Assembly: GCA_910578215.1 (NCBI GenBank)
Contig: CAJTPH010000007.1
Location: 33,449 to 97,448 of the forward strand
Length of the DNA stretch: 64,000 nt
Origin: an uncultured Acetatifactor sp.
Lineage (GTDB): Bacteria > Bacillota > Clostridia > Lachnospirales > Lachnospiraceae
Reading direction: 5' to 3'
Shown here: positions 44,138-51,561 of the stretch, piece by piece
How positions within the stretch are numbered: position 1 is the first letter of the stretch
Layout of the letters: each line of letters begins with the position of its first letter
Notes under the pieces: generated by a model
Seen by the model: the letters and a program-made list of their open reading frames with translations, nothing else
What the model was told of the DNA's origin: nothing
Databases searched by the model: none
Translations under genes and position numbers: made by a program

Positions 44138-44890
44138 ATGAGCATAATCATTAAAACGGAGCAGGAGATCGAGCTGATCAGGGAGTCCTGCAGGCTGCTG
44201 GCAATTGTGCATAAGGAGCTGGAGGAATTTGTGCGTCCCGGCATATCCACCAAGGATATCGATATCATGGGGGATCAGCTGATACGCAAGCTGGGCGGCA
44301 TCCCTAATTTCCTGCATTATAACGGTTATCCGGCGAGTATCTGTGTGTCGGTAAACGACGAGGTGGTACACGGCATTCCAAACAAGCACCGCATTCTGCA
44401 GGAGGGCGATATCGTCAGCCTGGATGCGGGGATGATTTACAAGGGCTATCATTCCGACGCGGCCAGGACCCATGCCGTAGGTCAGATCAGCCTGGAGGCC
44501 AGGAGGCTGATCGACGCCACAAGGCAGAGCTTTTTTGAAGGTATAAAGATGGCAAGGGCGGGCAATCATCTGTTTGATATTTCAAATGCCATAGCGGCGT
44601 ATATAAAGCCCTTCGGCTACGGCATTGTGCGGGATCTGGTGGGGCACGGCGTGGGCACCAGGCTTCACGAGGACCCGCAGATACCCAATTTTGCCCAGGC
44701 GCGCAGAGGTCCCAGGCTGCGCGCAGGTATGACGCTGGCCATCGAGCCCATGATTAACATGGGCAGGGCTGACGTGGAGTGGGAGAATGACGATTGGACG
44801 GTGGTGACAGAGGACGGCTCTCTGTCCGCACATTACGAAAACACCATTCTCATTACGGAGGGCGAGCCGGAAATACTGACCCTGTACTAG
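44138..44890 (+). CDS. map: Methionine aminopeptidase, type I
   Basis: 250 residues from ATG 44138 (GAGG before it), five bases after adk. It removes the initiator Met from new proteins. Metal ligands are visible in DAGMIYKGYHSDAARTHAVG (two Asp), VGHGVGTRLHEDPQIPNF (His), MTLAIEPMINMG (Glu) and TEDGSLSAHYENTILITEGE (Glu). NDEVVHGIPNKHRIL carries the substrate-binding His. This is the short bacterial form without an N-terminal extension. Confidence 0.96.
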   Translation: MSIIIKTEQEIELIRESCRLLAIVHKELEEFVRPGISTKDIDIMGDQLIRKLGGIPNFLHYNGYPASICVSVNDEVVHGIPNKHRILQEGDIVSLDAGMIYKGYHSDAARTHAVGQISLEARRLIDATRQSFFEGIKMARAGNHLFDISNAIAAYIKPFGYGIVRDLVGHGVGTRLHEDPQIPNFAQARRGPRLRAGMTLAIEPMINMGRADVEWENDDWTVVTEDGSLSAHYENTILITEGEPEILTLY

Positions 44891-44994
44891 TGTGCCGGCT
44901 GTGCGGCATTGGCAGACAACGGGTCTGATTATAAGCCGGAAAGAGCACAGGGACAGGTTTGCGGCAGAAATAAAATTTTGGCAGGGCGTAGGAT

Positions 44995-45255
44995 ATGATT
45001 GGACAGTTGGCAATATCAAAGGCGGGGCATGACAAGGATGCGCTCTATGTGGTGGTGAGGCAGGAGGGGGACTTTGTGTATTTGTGCGACGGCCGGCTGA
45101 AAACCCCCGAAAAACCTAAGAAAAAGCGTCTGAAGCATGTGCAGCCCGTAAACCGCAGGGTGGACGGCGGCTTGTTAAGGAAGCTTCAAAGCGGCGAAAA
45201 GGTGTATGCGGAAGAAATAAAGTATGCGCTGAAGCAATATGGCAATAAAAAGTAA
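44995..45255 (+). CDS. KOW-domain RNA-binding protein, L14e-like
   Basis: 86 residues, basic. It opens with a KOW-type beta barrel, GQLAISKAGHDKDALYVVVR, and a lysine-rich middle (TPEKPKKKRLKHVQPVNRRV). This small gene is regularly found between map and infA in Clostridia and is thought to be ribosome-linked, although no function has been shown. RBS is weak (GTAGGAT). It precedes infA by 15 bases. Confidence 0.85.
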   Translation: MIGQLAISKAGHDKDALYVVVRQEGDFVYLCDGRLKTPEKPKKKRLKHVQPVNRRVDGGLLRKLQSGEKVYAEEIKYALKQYGNKK

Positions 45256-45270
45256 ACGTGGAGGAAAAGT

Positions 45271-45489
45271 ATGTCTAAAAGCGATGTGATCGAAATTGAG
45301 GGAACAGTGGTGGAGAAGCTGCCCAATACAATGTTTCAGGTAGAGCTGGAGAACGGGCACCGTGTGCTTGCGCATATCAGCGGGAAGCTTCGCCAGAACT
45401 TCATCCGTATTCTGCCCGGAGACAGGGTGACTCTGGAGCTGTCGCCCTATGACCTGAGCAAGGGGCGTATTATCTGGAGAGATAAATAG
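45271..45489 (+). CDS. infA: Translation initiation factor IF-1
   Basis: 72 residues, exactly the usual length. One S1-type OB fold: SKSDVIEIEGTVVEKLPNTM, QVELENGHRVLAHISGKLRQ, NFIRILPGDRVTLELSPYDL and GRIIWRDK. It binds the A site of the 30S subunit during initiation. GGAGG precedes the start. Normally rpmJ, rpsM, rpsK, rpsD, rpoA and rplQ follow; here a terminator and a MarR gene follow instead. Confidence 0.97.
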   Translation: MSKSDVIEIEGTVVEKLPNTMFQVELENGHRVLAHISGKLRQNFIRILPGDRVTLELSPYDLSKGRIIWRDK

Positions 45490-45550
45490 CAGGCGGCAGG
45501 CGCCTTTGTCAGGCTGGATGACATTGTGCGTCGCCGGGACCTTGAAAGCG

Positions 45551-45594
45551 GAGGATTACCGGAACCTTGGTTCGGGGGATTCCTCTGTTTTTTT
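45551..45594 (+). terminator. Rho-independent terminator after infA
   Basis: GAGGATTACCGGAACC folds back on GGTTCGGGGGATTCCTC around a TT loop, followed by a T run. It ends the adk-map-infA transcript. Confidence 0.85.
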
Positions 45595-45597
45595 ATG

Positions 45598-45630
45598 CCT
45601 TTTTATTCCTGCGGGATCTTTGATTGTCTA
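45598..45630. repeat. Possible end-to-end remnant of the dispersed repeat
   Basis: TTTTTATTCCTGCGGG matches the left end of copy A, and directly behind it ATCTTTGATTG matches the right end of the element. The interior is gone. Confidence 0.4.
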
Positions 45631-45656
45631 AGGCAAATCTGCCGGAAGAAATTTCC

Positions 45657-45685
45657 TTGACTATAGTACGAATTCGTACTATACT
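45657..45685 (+). promoter_or_regulatory. Promoter with embedded perfect palindrome upstream of the MarR gene
   Basis: TTGACT (45657-45662), exactly 17 bases, TATACT (45680-45685). The spacer and -10 are covered by a perfect 22-bp palindrome (45662-45683, centre GAATTC; half-site TATAGTACGAA). A dimeric MarR protein bound here would block RNA polymerase, which implies autorepression. Confidence 0.85.
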
Positions 45686-45756
45686 GACATGTATGGATTT
45701 GCATTGATAGCCGGGCAGGCAATCGGAGATAATAGTGGCTGGGGGAAGGGATTTTT

Positions 45757-46215
45757 ATGGAACGTTACAGGGAAAAAATACGGCGCATTATGATTTGCGT
45801 CAACGTGATCGACGGCATCTATGACAGCATCGCAAAAAAGACGGGGGTAAAGGAGAGCATTCTGACCCTTTTGTATGCGCTGGATGACGGGGCTGCCCAT
45901 TCCCAGAAGGAAATATGCGAGGAGTGGTTTATACCCAAAACCACGCTGAATACCGTCATAAGGGAGTTTGTGGAAAAGGGGTATGTGACGCTGAATGCCG
46001 GCTGGCGGGGAAACGGGAAGGAAAAGCAGGTTTGCCTCACGGAAGCGGGCAGAATTTTTGCGCGGGATATTCTCAACCGGGTGTATGATCTGGAACAACG
46101 GGCAATGGAAAAGGCGTTACCCAGGCTGTCCGACGATTTTGTCGGTGAGCTTGGATGTTTTACCGCCTGTCTTAAGAATGAGGCGGAAAGGTTTGGAGAA
46201 GGGAGGAATATCTGA
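45757..46215 (+). CDS. MarR-family transcriptional regulator
   Basis: 152 residues. A winged helix lies at about 30-100: VKESILTLLYALDDGAAHSQ, KEICEEWFIPKTTLNTVIRE, FVEKGYVTLNAGWRGNGKEK with the wing rich in Gly, Lys. Flanking helices form the dimer interface. It is transcribed from a promoter whose core holds a perfect palindrome, so autorepression is likely. The last base of its stop codon is the first base of the acetyltransferase start, so both form one operon; the ligand is unknown. Confidence 0.92.
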   Translation: MERYREKIRRIMICVNVIDGIYDSIAKKTGVKESILTLLYALDDGAAHSQKEICEEWFIPKTTLNTVIREFVEKGYVTLNAGWRGNGKEKQVCLTEAGRIFARDILNRVYDLEQRAMEKALPRLSDDFVGELGCFTACLKNEAERFGEGRNI

Positions 46216-47435
46216 TGGGCACAGCGGAGAGTAAGGAAGGGGAAGGCTATACGATAAGGAAGCTTACCACCGGGGATCTGGATCAGTATAATGCCCTGCT
46301 GCGCTATGCGTTTCAGGTGACGGAGCAGGATCTGGCCATGGCCGGATGGCGGGACGACGAGATCAAGCAGTCAAAGTTTCCGGTGCTGGAGAGGGCGGAC
46401 ATATGGGGGTGCTATGACGGGGAGGAGCTGGTTTCCCAGTTTGCGGTGTATCCTCTGGAAATGAACATATATAATAAAAAATGCAGTATCGGATTTGTTA
46501 CAAGCGTTTCCACCTATCCGGAATATTCGGGCAAAGGAATTATGAAGATGCTGATGAAGCGGAGTCTGCAGCATATGCGGGAAAGGCATCAGAGTCTTGC
46601 GCTGCTGAATCCGTACTCTATTCCCCTGTACCGCAGGCGCGGGTGGGAGATTATTTCAAATAAGATATCCTACAGGATCAGGGACTGCCAGATTCCCTCA
46701 AAGGTAAAGGCGCCGGGGCATGTGCGGCGGGTGGACTGGTCCAACAGTGATTTCAAGAAGCTGCATATGCGTTTTGCTTCCCAGACCCACGGCTGTCTCT
46801 ACCGCAACGCCCTTGCGTGGGAGGAATACTGGCGCTGGGACGAGGATGACACGGTGGTGGCGATATATTACAGCGCGGCGGACGAGCCTCTGGGGTACAT
46901 GGTGTATCTGCTCAAGGAGGATATTATGCACATTAAGGAGATGATTTACCTGAACCGTGAGGCGCAGAAGGGGCTGTGGGAATATATTCACGCCCATGAT
47001 TCCATGATCGACGAGGTCCGCGGCAACACCTATTATAACGAGCCGGTTGCCTTTGACATGGATGACGGGGACATCAGGGAGACCATCCGCCCCTATATTA
47101 TGGGAAGGATTGTGGATGTGGGGCAGTTTTTTGAAAAATATTCCTGTCAGCCGTCGGCGGATATGTGTATTGCCTTTGATATTGAAGACCCGCTTCTGGA
47201 ATGGAATAACGGAACCTTCCGCGTATTGTTCCAGGGCGGACAGTGTTTTTTGACGGACAGGGAGGCGGACCTTCATGTATCCATGAATATATCCACTCTC
47301 ACCACCCTGCTGCTGGGATACAAGACCGCGGCGCAGCTTTGGCGTATGGAGCGCATTCAGGGAAAGGAAGGCGCGGCAGGCCTTCTGGATGACGTGCTCC
47401 TGCATGAACCGCCATATATCTCCGATTATATTTAA
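46215..47435 (+). CDS. Eis-like GNAT N-acetyltransferase
   Basis: 406 residues with the three-part Eis architecture. The first GNAT domain (about 10-160) has the acetyl-CoA loop VSTYPEYSGKGIMKMLMKRS and AVYPLEMNIYNKKCSIGFVT. The central GNAT-like domain runs to about 290, and the C-terminal sterol-carrier-like domain (about 300-406, WNNGTFRVLFQGGQCFLTDR) ends close to the catalytic carboxylate position. Eis enzymes acetylate amines, including aminoglycosides in mycobacteria; the natural substrate here is unknown. It is translationally coupled to the MarR gene, which suggests induction by a small molecule. Confidence 0.88.
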   Translation: MGTAESKEGEGYTIRKLTTGDLDQYNALLRYAFQVTEQDLAMAGWRDDEIKQSKFPVLERADIWGCYDGEELVSQFAVYPLEMNIYNKKCSIGFVTSVSTYPEYSGKGIMKMLMKRSLQHMRERHQSLALLNPYSIPLYRRRGWEIISNKISYRIRDCQIPSKVKAPGHVRRVDWSNSDFKKLHMRFASQTHGCLYRNALAWEEYWRWDEDDTVVAIYYSAADEPLGYMVYLLKEDIMHIKEMIYLNREAQKGLWEYIHAHDSMIDEVRGNTYYNEPVAFDMDDGDIRETIRPYIMGRIVDVGQFFEKYSCQPSADMCIAFDIEDPLLEWNNGTFRVLFQGGQCFLTDREADLHVSMNISTLTTLLLGYKTAAQLWRMERIQGKEGAAGLLDDVLLHEPPYISDYI

Positions 47436-47467
47436 TGCATATTTTGAAGGCGGGCGGGCATCTTAAG

Positions 47468-47489
47468 AATAATATCAAAAAATATTATT
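47468..47489. promoter_or_regulatory. Inverted repeat upstream of ahpC
   Basis: AATAATAT (47468-47475) and ATATTATT (47482-47489) separated by six bases. The AT-rich symmetry recalls a PerR-type box, though spacing differs from the consensus. It ends 16 bases before the ahpC start. Confidence 0.4.
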
Positions 47490-47505
47490 TCAGGAGGAGT
47501 CAGCC

Positions 47506-48069
47506 ATGTCATTGATCAACAAGGAAGTAAGCGATTTTGAAGTGTATTCTTACCATAAGGGAGCTTTTGAAAAGGTGTCGAAGGCGCAGATTATGGGCAA
47601 GTGGAATGTGTTTTTCTTTTATCCGGCGGATTTTACCTTTGTCTGCCCCACGGAGCTGGAGGATCTTGCGAACAAGTATGAGGATTTCAAGAAGGCGGGA
47701 TGCGAGGTCTACGGCGTCTCCTGTGACACCCATTTTGTGCACAAGGCATGGCACGATGCCTCCGAGAGGATCAAGAAGATTCAGTATCCCATGCTTGCGG
47801 ACCCCACGCACGCCCTTGCAAGGGATTTTGAGGTATATATTGAGACGGACGGCGTTGCCGAGCGCGGAACCTTCGTGGTGAACCCGGAGGGAAAAATCGT
47901 GGCATATGAGGTGAACGCAGGCAACGTGGGCAGAAATGCCGAGGAGCTTTTCCGCAAGCTGCAGGCGCTGCAGTTTGTGGCGGAGCACGGGGACGAGGTC
48001 TGCCCTGCAAAGTGGAAGCCGGGAGCGGAAACCTTAAAGCCCAGCCTTGACCTTGTCGGTATGCTGTAA
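47506..48069 (+). CDS. ahpC: Alkyl hydroperoxide reductase subunit C (peroxiredoxin)
   Basis: 187 residues, typical 2-Cys peroxiredoxin. The peroxidatic Cys is in YPADFTFVCPTELEDLANKY (C47) and the resolving Cys in DEVCPAKWKPG (C166). SCDTHFVHKAWHD and the C-terminal arm LKPSLDLVGML are typical AhpC. It reduces hydrogen peroxide and organic peroxides and needs a thiol reductant, most likely the flavoprotein encoded 86 bases downstream. AGGAGG precedes ATG 47506. Confidence 0.97.
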   Translation: MSLINKEVSDFEVYSYHKGAFEKVSKAQIMGKWNVFFFYPADFTFVCPTELEDLANKYEDFKKAGCEVYGVSCDTHFVHKAWHDASERIKKIQYPMLADPTHALARDFEVYIETDGVAERGTFVVNPEGKIVAYEVNAGNVGRNAEELFRKLQALQFVAEHGDEVCPAKWKPGAETLKPSLDLVGML

Positions 48070-48155
48070 TTATAATAACGCATGCAATGTAACGTGTGTA
48101 ATTAAAAGCTTGGAGTTGTCTGGGTTTCAGGGAACAGTGCTTTAGGGGTGTTTTT

Positions 48156-49829
48156 ATGGAAGATAATAAAAATTTGTATGATGTGATTATTGTGGGCGGA
48201 GGCCCGGCGGGGCTCACCGCCGCCATTTACCTTGCCAGGGCGCAGTACCGGGTCCTTGTGGTGGAGAAGGAGCATTTTGGCGGACAGATTACCATTACCA
48301 GCGAGGTGGTAAATTATCCGGGGATCTTGAAGACCAGCGGAGAAAGCCTGACCGGAGAAATGCGCAGGCAGGCGGAGGGCTTTGGCGCGGAATTTCTGCT
48401 GGCAGAGGCGGAGAGTCTGGAGCTGAGCGGCAGGATTAAGACGATAAAGACCTCCAAGGGTGAGCTGCGGTGCTTCGGTGTTCTGATTGCCACGGGCGCC
48501 CACCCCAGAATGATCGGATTTCCGGGGGAGGAGGCATACCGCGGACACGGCGTTGCCTATTGCGCCACCTGCGACGGCGAGTTTTTCACGGGCATGGAGG
48601 TGTTTGTCGTGGGCGGCGGCTTTGCGGCGGCGGAGGAGTCGGTCTTTTTGACAAAGTATGCCAGCCATGTGACCGTTCTGGTGCGGGAGGACGATTTTAC
48701 CTGTGCCAAGGCGGTGGCGGAGGAGACGAAAAAGCATCCAAAGATCACGGTGCTCTACAATACCGAGGTAAAGGAGGTTTCCGGCGACAGCGTTCTCAGG
48801 CGGCTGGTATATATAAACAATAAAACCGGAGAAACAACGGAATACAAGGCGGAGGAGGGCAGGACCTTCGGGGTTTTCGTGTTTGCGGGTTACGAGCCTG
48901 CCACAAAGCTGGTGAGAGGGCTGGTCAAGCTGAGCGAGCAGGGCTATGTGATTACGGATATCAGCCAGAAAACCAGCCTGGACGGCGTCTATGCGGCGGG
49001 AGACGTGTGTGTAAAGAATCTCCGGCAGGTAGTGACGGCTGTGGGAGACGGCGCCGTAGCCGCCACAGAGCTGGAGCGGTACGCCGGAGCCATGCATAAG
49101 GAGACGGGAATTGTGCCTCAGAGGGCGGTCAGCAAAGCGCCCCGGACCCAGGCTGGCCAGGGAGCTTCCAACGGGGGAGCAGGAAGGCCGCCCGGTACGG
49201 AGGCGGAAGCTTCAGGGACCGGAAACGGCCTTTTCACGAAGGAGATACTGGAGCAGCTCCATACGGTATTTGAGAGGATGGAAAATCCGCTGATCCTGGA
49301 GCTGTATCTGGACGAACGTCCGGTTTCCATGGAATTAAAGCAGTATATGGAAAGCCTTGGAGAGCTTACGGACAAGCTCACGGTGGTGGAAGGGGACAGA
49401 AACGTGGAATACGGACGGCCCTATGTAAGAGTCCTGAGGGCGGACAGAACGCCTGCGGGTCTTGGCTTTCACGGGGTGCCGGGAGGGCATGAGTTTGCTT
49501 CCTTTGTCATGGGGCTTTACAATGCCGCCGGAAAGGGACAGGCCCTGGATGACGCGCAGCTTGCCAGAATCAGCGATATCGACGATGCTCTGGACCTGAA
49601 GATCATGGTTTCCCTGTCCTGTACCATGTGCCCGGAGCTGGTAACGTCCGCGCAGAAAATAGCCTCCCTGAATGAGCATGTCAATGCGGAGGTCTATGAT
49701 ATCAACCACTTCGGGGAGCTTAAGGACAAATATAATGTGATGAGCGTACCGTGCATGGTGCTGAATGACGAAAAGGTATCCTTTGGCAAGAAAAATATTG
49801 AACAGATTCTGGACTGGATTGCAAGATAG
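48156..49829 (+). CDS. AhpF-like reductase with reversed domain order
   Basis: 557 residues. Residues 1-310 are a thioredoxin-reductase module: FAD site VIIVGGGPAGLTAAIYLARA (10-29), redox centre YCATCDGEFF (C136, C139), NADPH site VFVVGGGFAAAEESVFLTKY, and second FAD motif YAAGDVCVKNLRQVVTAVGD. A Gly/Ala-rich linker (about 330-365) leads to a tandem thioredoxin-like domain as in the AhpF N-terminus, with SCTMCPELV (C489, C492). In AhpF the order is the opposite. It would pass electrons from NAD(P)H to AhpC, next door. No gene symbol is given because the layout differs from E. coli ahpF. Confidence 0.9.
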   Translation: MEDNKNLYDVIIVGGGPAGLTAAIYLARAQYRVLVVEKEHFGGQITITSEVVNYPGILKTSGESLTGEMRRQAEGFGAEFLLAEAESLELSGRIKTIKTSKGELRCFGVLIATGAHPRMIGFPGEEAYRGHGVAYCATCDGEFFTGMEVFVVGGGFAAAEESVFLTKYASHVTVLVREDDFTCAKAVAEETKKHPKITVLYNTEVKEVSGDSVLRRLVYINNKTGETTEYKAEEGRTFGVFVFAGYEPATKLVRGLVKLSEQGYVITDISQKTSLDGVYAAGDVCVKNLRQVVTAVGDGAVAATELERYAGAMHKETGIVPQRAVSKAPRTQAGQGASNGGAGRPPGTEAEASGTGNGLFTKEILEQLHTVFERMENPLILELYLDERPVSMELKQYMESLGELTDKLTVVEGDRNVEYGRPYVRVLRADRTPAGLGFHGVPGGHEFASFVMGLYNAAGKGQALDDAQLARISDIDDALDLKIMVSLSCTMCPELVTSAQKIASLNEHVNAEVYDINHFGELKDKYNVMSVPCMVLNDEKVSFGKKNIEQILDWIAR

Positions 49830-49894
49830 CGGCGTAAGCGCCCATAAGAATGCCAGGCGGACAGGGCTTTAGGGTGACAGGAGCGCAGTAAAAG

Positions 49895-49926
49895 GGGGCT
49901 GTTTTTGCAACAGCCCCTGTTATATA
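49895..49926. terminator. Terminator between convergent genes
   Basis: GGGGCTGTT-TTTG-CAACAGCCCC, then TGTTATAT on the plus side and a TTTTAC run on the minus side. It can end the reductase gene and the FIST gene. Confidence 0.75.
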
Positions 49927-49942
49927 CATTATAAACCAGGTT

Positions 49943-51046
49943 TTACTTGATAATCAGTACGGTAGACGTCTCATTGATATGTCCAAGGTACGCTTCCCCG
50001 CCGGTAGAAAAGCCGATGCTGGGATATCTGCCCCAGAGCGCGCAGTAGTCTGCCGTCAGTTCCTTGTTCAGCATCTCCAGAGTGCGGTACAGGCAGTTGA
50101 AATTGATAACCCCCGCAGGCTGGTATGTAATCTTATCGTCCAACGCCTGCTTCGTATCCGATACGATATCCCCAATTTTCAGCACATTGATTTCAGAGCC
50201 CTCCGGAATGCCGCAGTGAAGGGTAATACCGCCGTCCTGTATCTGGTTAAAGGTACGCACGAATATTTCGCCGTCCGCCACGATTCCCAGAGGATTGGAA
50301 ACAAAGTAATTCTGAATCTCTGCTGCGGGAACGCCAAGAACCTCCGCATATACCTCTCCGCAGGGTCTGCCGTCAAACTCGAACAGGATACGGCTGTGCA
50401 GGTCGGACTTTGTTACGGCAAGCTTTCTCTCCGACATGACGCAGGCGCTTTGCGTCTTAAGCACGTCATAGCCCTTAACTGTCTTTAATACCGCCAGAAC
50501 CGCCGCGTTGGCGTAGCTTTTGCCGTTGGCGTACACTCTGGAAATATTATTTTCTGCCGCGGAGGAGGAGCCGCCCACAAAAAGGATATCCGTAGCGGTA
50601 CCCAGCCGGTCCATAAAGATTTCTTCCGCCTTCGCGCCGGATTCAAACAGCACGATTCCTACATATTTGTCAAAATGATTGAAGATCTCGTCGCTGCCGC
50701 CAAAATGGGCTTCCATGCTTTTTGCCACGTTCTGAAGCTCCACAGCCTTGTCGATGCCTTCCACAACCTGAATGCAGCTGTCCTCAACGCTGTCCTTATC
50801 CATGGCCATAATGCTGACCGAATGATCCGTATAATCGGAATTGCAGTATTCGCTGTGAGAGGTAGAACCTATGATACTGCTGCCGGGGAAAGCAGCCGCC
50901 AGCTCTGCCGCAGGGTTTGTATCGTCATAGAAGCTGGATGCAAAAAACAAAAGAAGCTTTGCCTCAAAGCCCTTCAGCGCTTCCTTTGCCTGCCCTGCCA
51001 CATCCCTGCTGTCCGTTCCTTTAATAGAAATAGTTTTAATAGCCAA
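49943..51046 (-). CDS. FIST domain protein, putative small-ligand sensor
   Basis: 367 residues. FIST-N (about 30-210: AKLLLFFASSFYDDTNPAAE, IIGSTSHSEYCNSDYTDHSV) and FIST-C (about 220-365: RPCGEVYAEVLGVPAAEIQN, GVINFNCLYRTLEMLNKELT, ALWGRYPSIGFSTGGEAYLG) are both complete. FIST domains are proposed to sense small ligands such as amino acids and are often linked to chemotaxis or c-di-GMP proteins; none is adjacent here. Start codon is TTG 51046, with AAAGGTGGG six bases upstream. It lies 33 bases downstream of a 66-codon gene, probably one operon. Confidence 0.88.
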   Translation of the reverse strand: MAIKTISIKGTDSRDVAGQAKEALKGFEAKLLLFFASSFYDDTNPAAELAAAFPGSSIIGSTSHSEYCNSDYTDHSVSIMAMDKDSVEDSCIQVVEGIDKAVELQNVAKSMEAHFGGSDEIFNHFDKYVGIVLFESGAKAEEIFMDRLGTATDILFVGGSSSAAENNISRVYANGKSYANAAVLAVLKTVKGYDVLKTQSACVMSERKLAVTKSDLHSRILFEFDGRPCGEVYAEVLGVPAAEIQNYFVSNPLGIVADGEIFVRTFNQIQDGGITLHCGIPEGSEINVLKIGDIVSDTKQALDDKITYQPAGVINFNCLYRTLEMLNKELTADYCALWGRYPSIGFSTGGEAYLGHINETSTVLIIK

Positions 51047-51079
51047 TGTTATCCCACCTTTACTTCAATTTTTTACATG

Positions 51080-51280
51080 CTAAACGTACAAGCCAAATTC
51101 CAAACCAATCTCTCTTAATTTCTGCATCACGGCAAGATCGTCCGGAGACGTAGGTGTGTACTTATTGATTGCAATTCCCTTTAAAATGATCTTTGTTTTG
51201 ACACTGTTTGCAATAACCTGGTTCCCTTTGGATTTTTCTGTAACTATCTTTTGGATCATATTGTAAATCTGTCCAGCCAA
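51080..51280 (-). CDS. Small protein of unknown function upstream of the FIST gene
   Basis: 66 residues from TTG 51280, with GGAGG nine bases before it. An ATG four bases from the same site opens a different frame of only nine codons. The sequence begins MAGQIYNMIQKIVTEKSKGN and ends LREIGLEFGLYV; it is basic, soluble-looking and without known motif. A promoter (51344-51373, minus) lies upstream and the FIST gene follows closely, so a shared role is likely. Confidence 0.6.
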   Translation of the reverse strand: MAGQIYNMIQKIVTEKSKGNQVIANSVKTKIILKGIAINKYTPTSPDDLAVMQKLREIGLEFGLYV

Positions 51281-51343
51281 TCCATATCACCTCCCTTTGA
51301 GTACAGAAAACGCCCGTCCGACGCCCCCTGCCAGAATATGGTT

Positions 51344-51373
51344 ATTATAGCATATGTCCCTTTCCACTGTCAA
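51344..51373 (-). promoter_or_regulatory. Promoter of the 66-aa/FIST operon
   Basis: On the minus strand TTGACA (51373-51368), 18 bases, TATAAT (51349-51344): both hexamers perfect. Confidence 0.8.
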
Positions 51374-51387
51374 CAATCCCTGCAATG

Positions 51388-51425
51388 GGGTATTGTGCCC
51401 TGGCAGGGGTTTCGGCGCCAGGGCA
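51388..51425. terminator. Hairpin in the divergent intergenic region
   Basis: GTGCCCTGGC pairs with GCCAGGGCAC around a short GC-rich loop. There is no T run directly behind it, so it may be a transcription insulator or operator rather than a terminator. Coordinates approximate. Confidence 0.4.
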
Positions 51426-51442
51426 CAGGGTGTTAAAAACCC

Positions 51443-51471
51443 TTGACGTGCTTTGTAAAACAGCTTATTAT
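51443..51471 (+). promoter_or_regulatory. Promoter of the GH51 gene
   Basis: TTGACG (51443-51448), 17 bases, TATTAT (51466-51471). Confidence 0.7.
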
Positions 51472-51561
51472 TTAAGAACAGACGCAGATTACATAAAACG
51501 GCAGACTGTAAAAATATGAACCGCATATAATCTGTGCGGCGGGAAGGAACGGTATAAGCTT

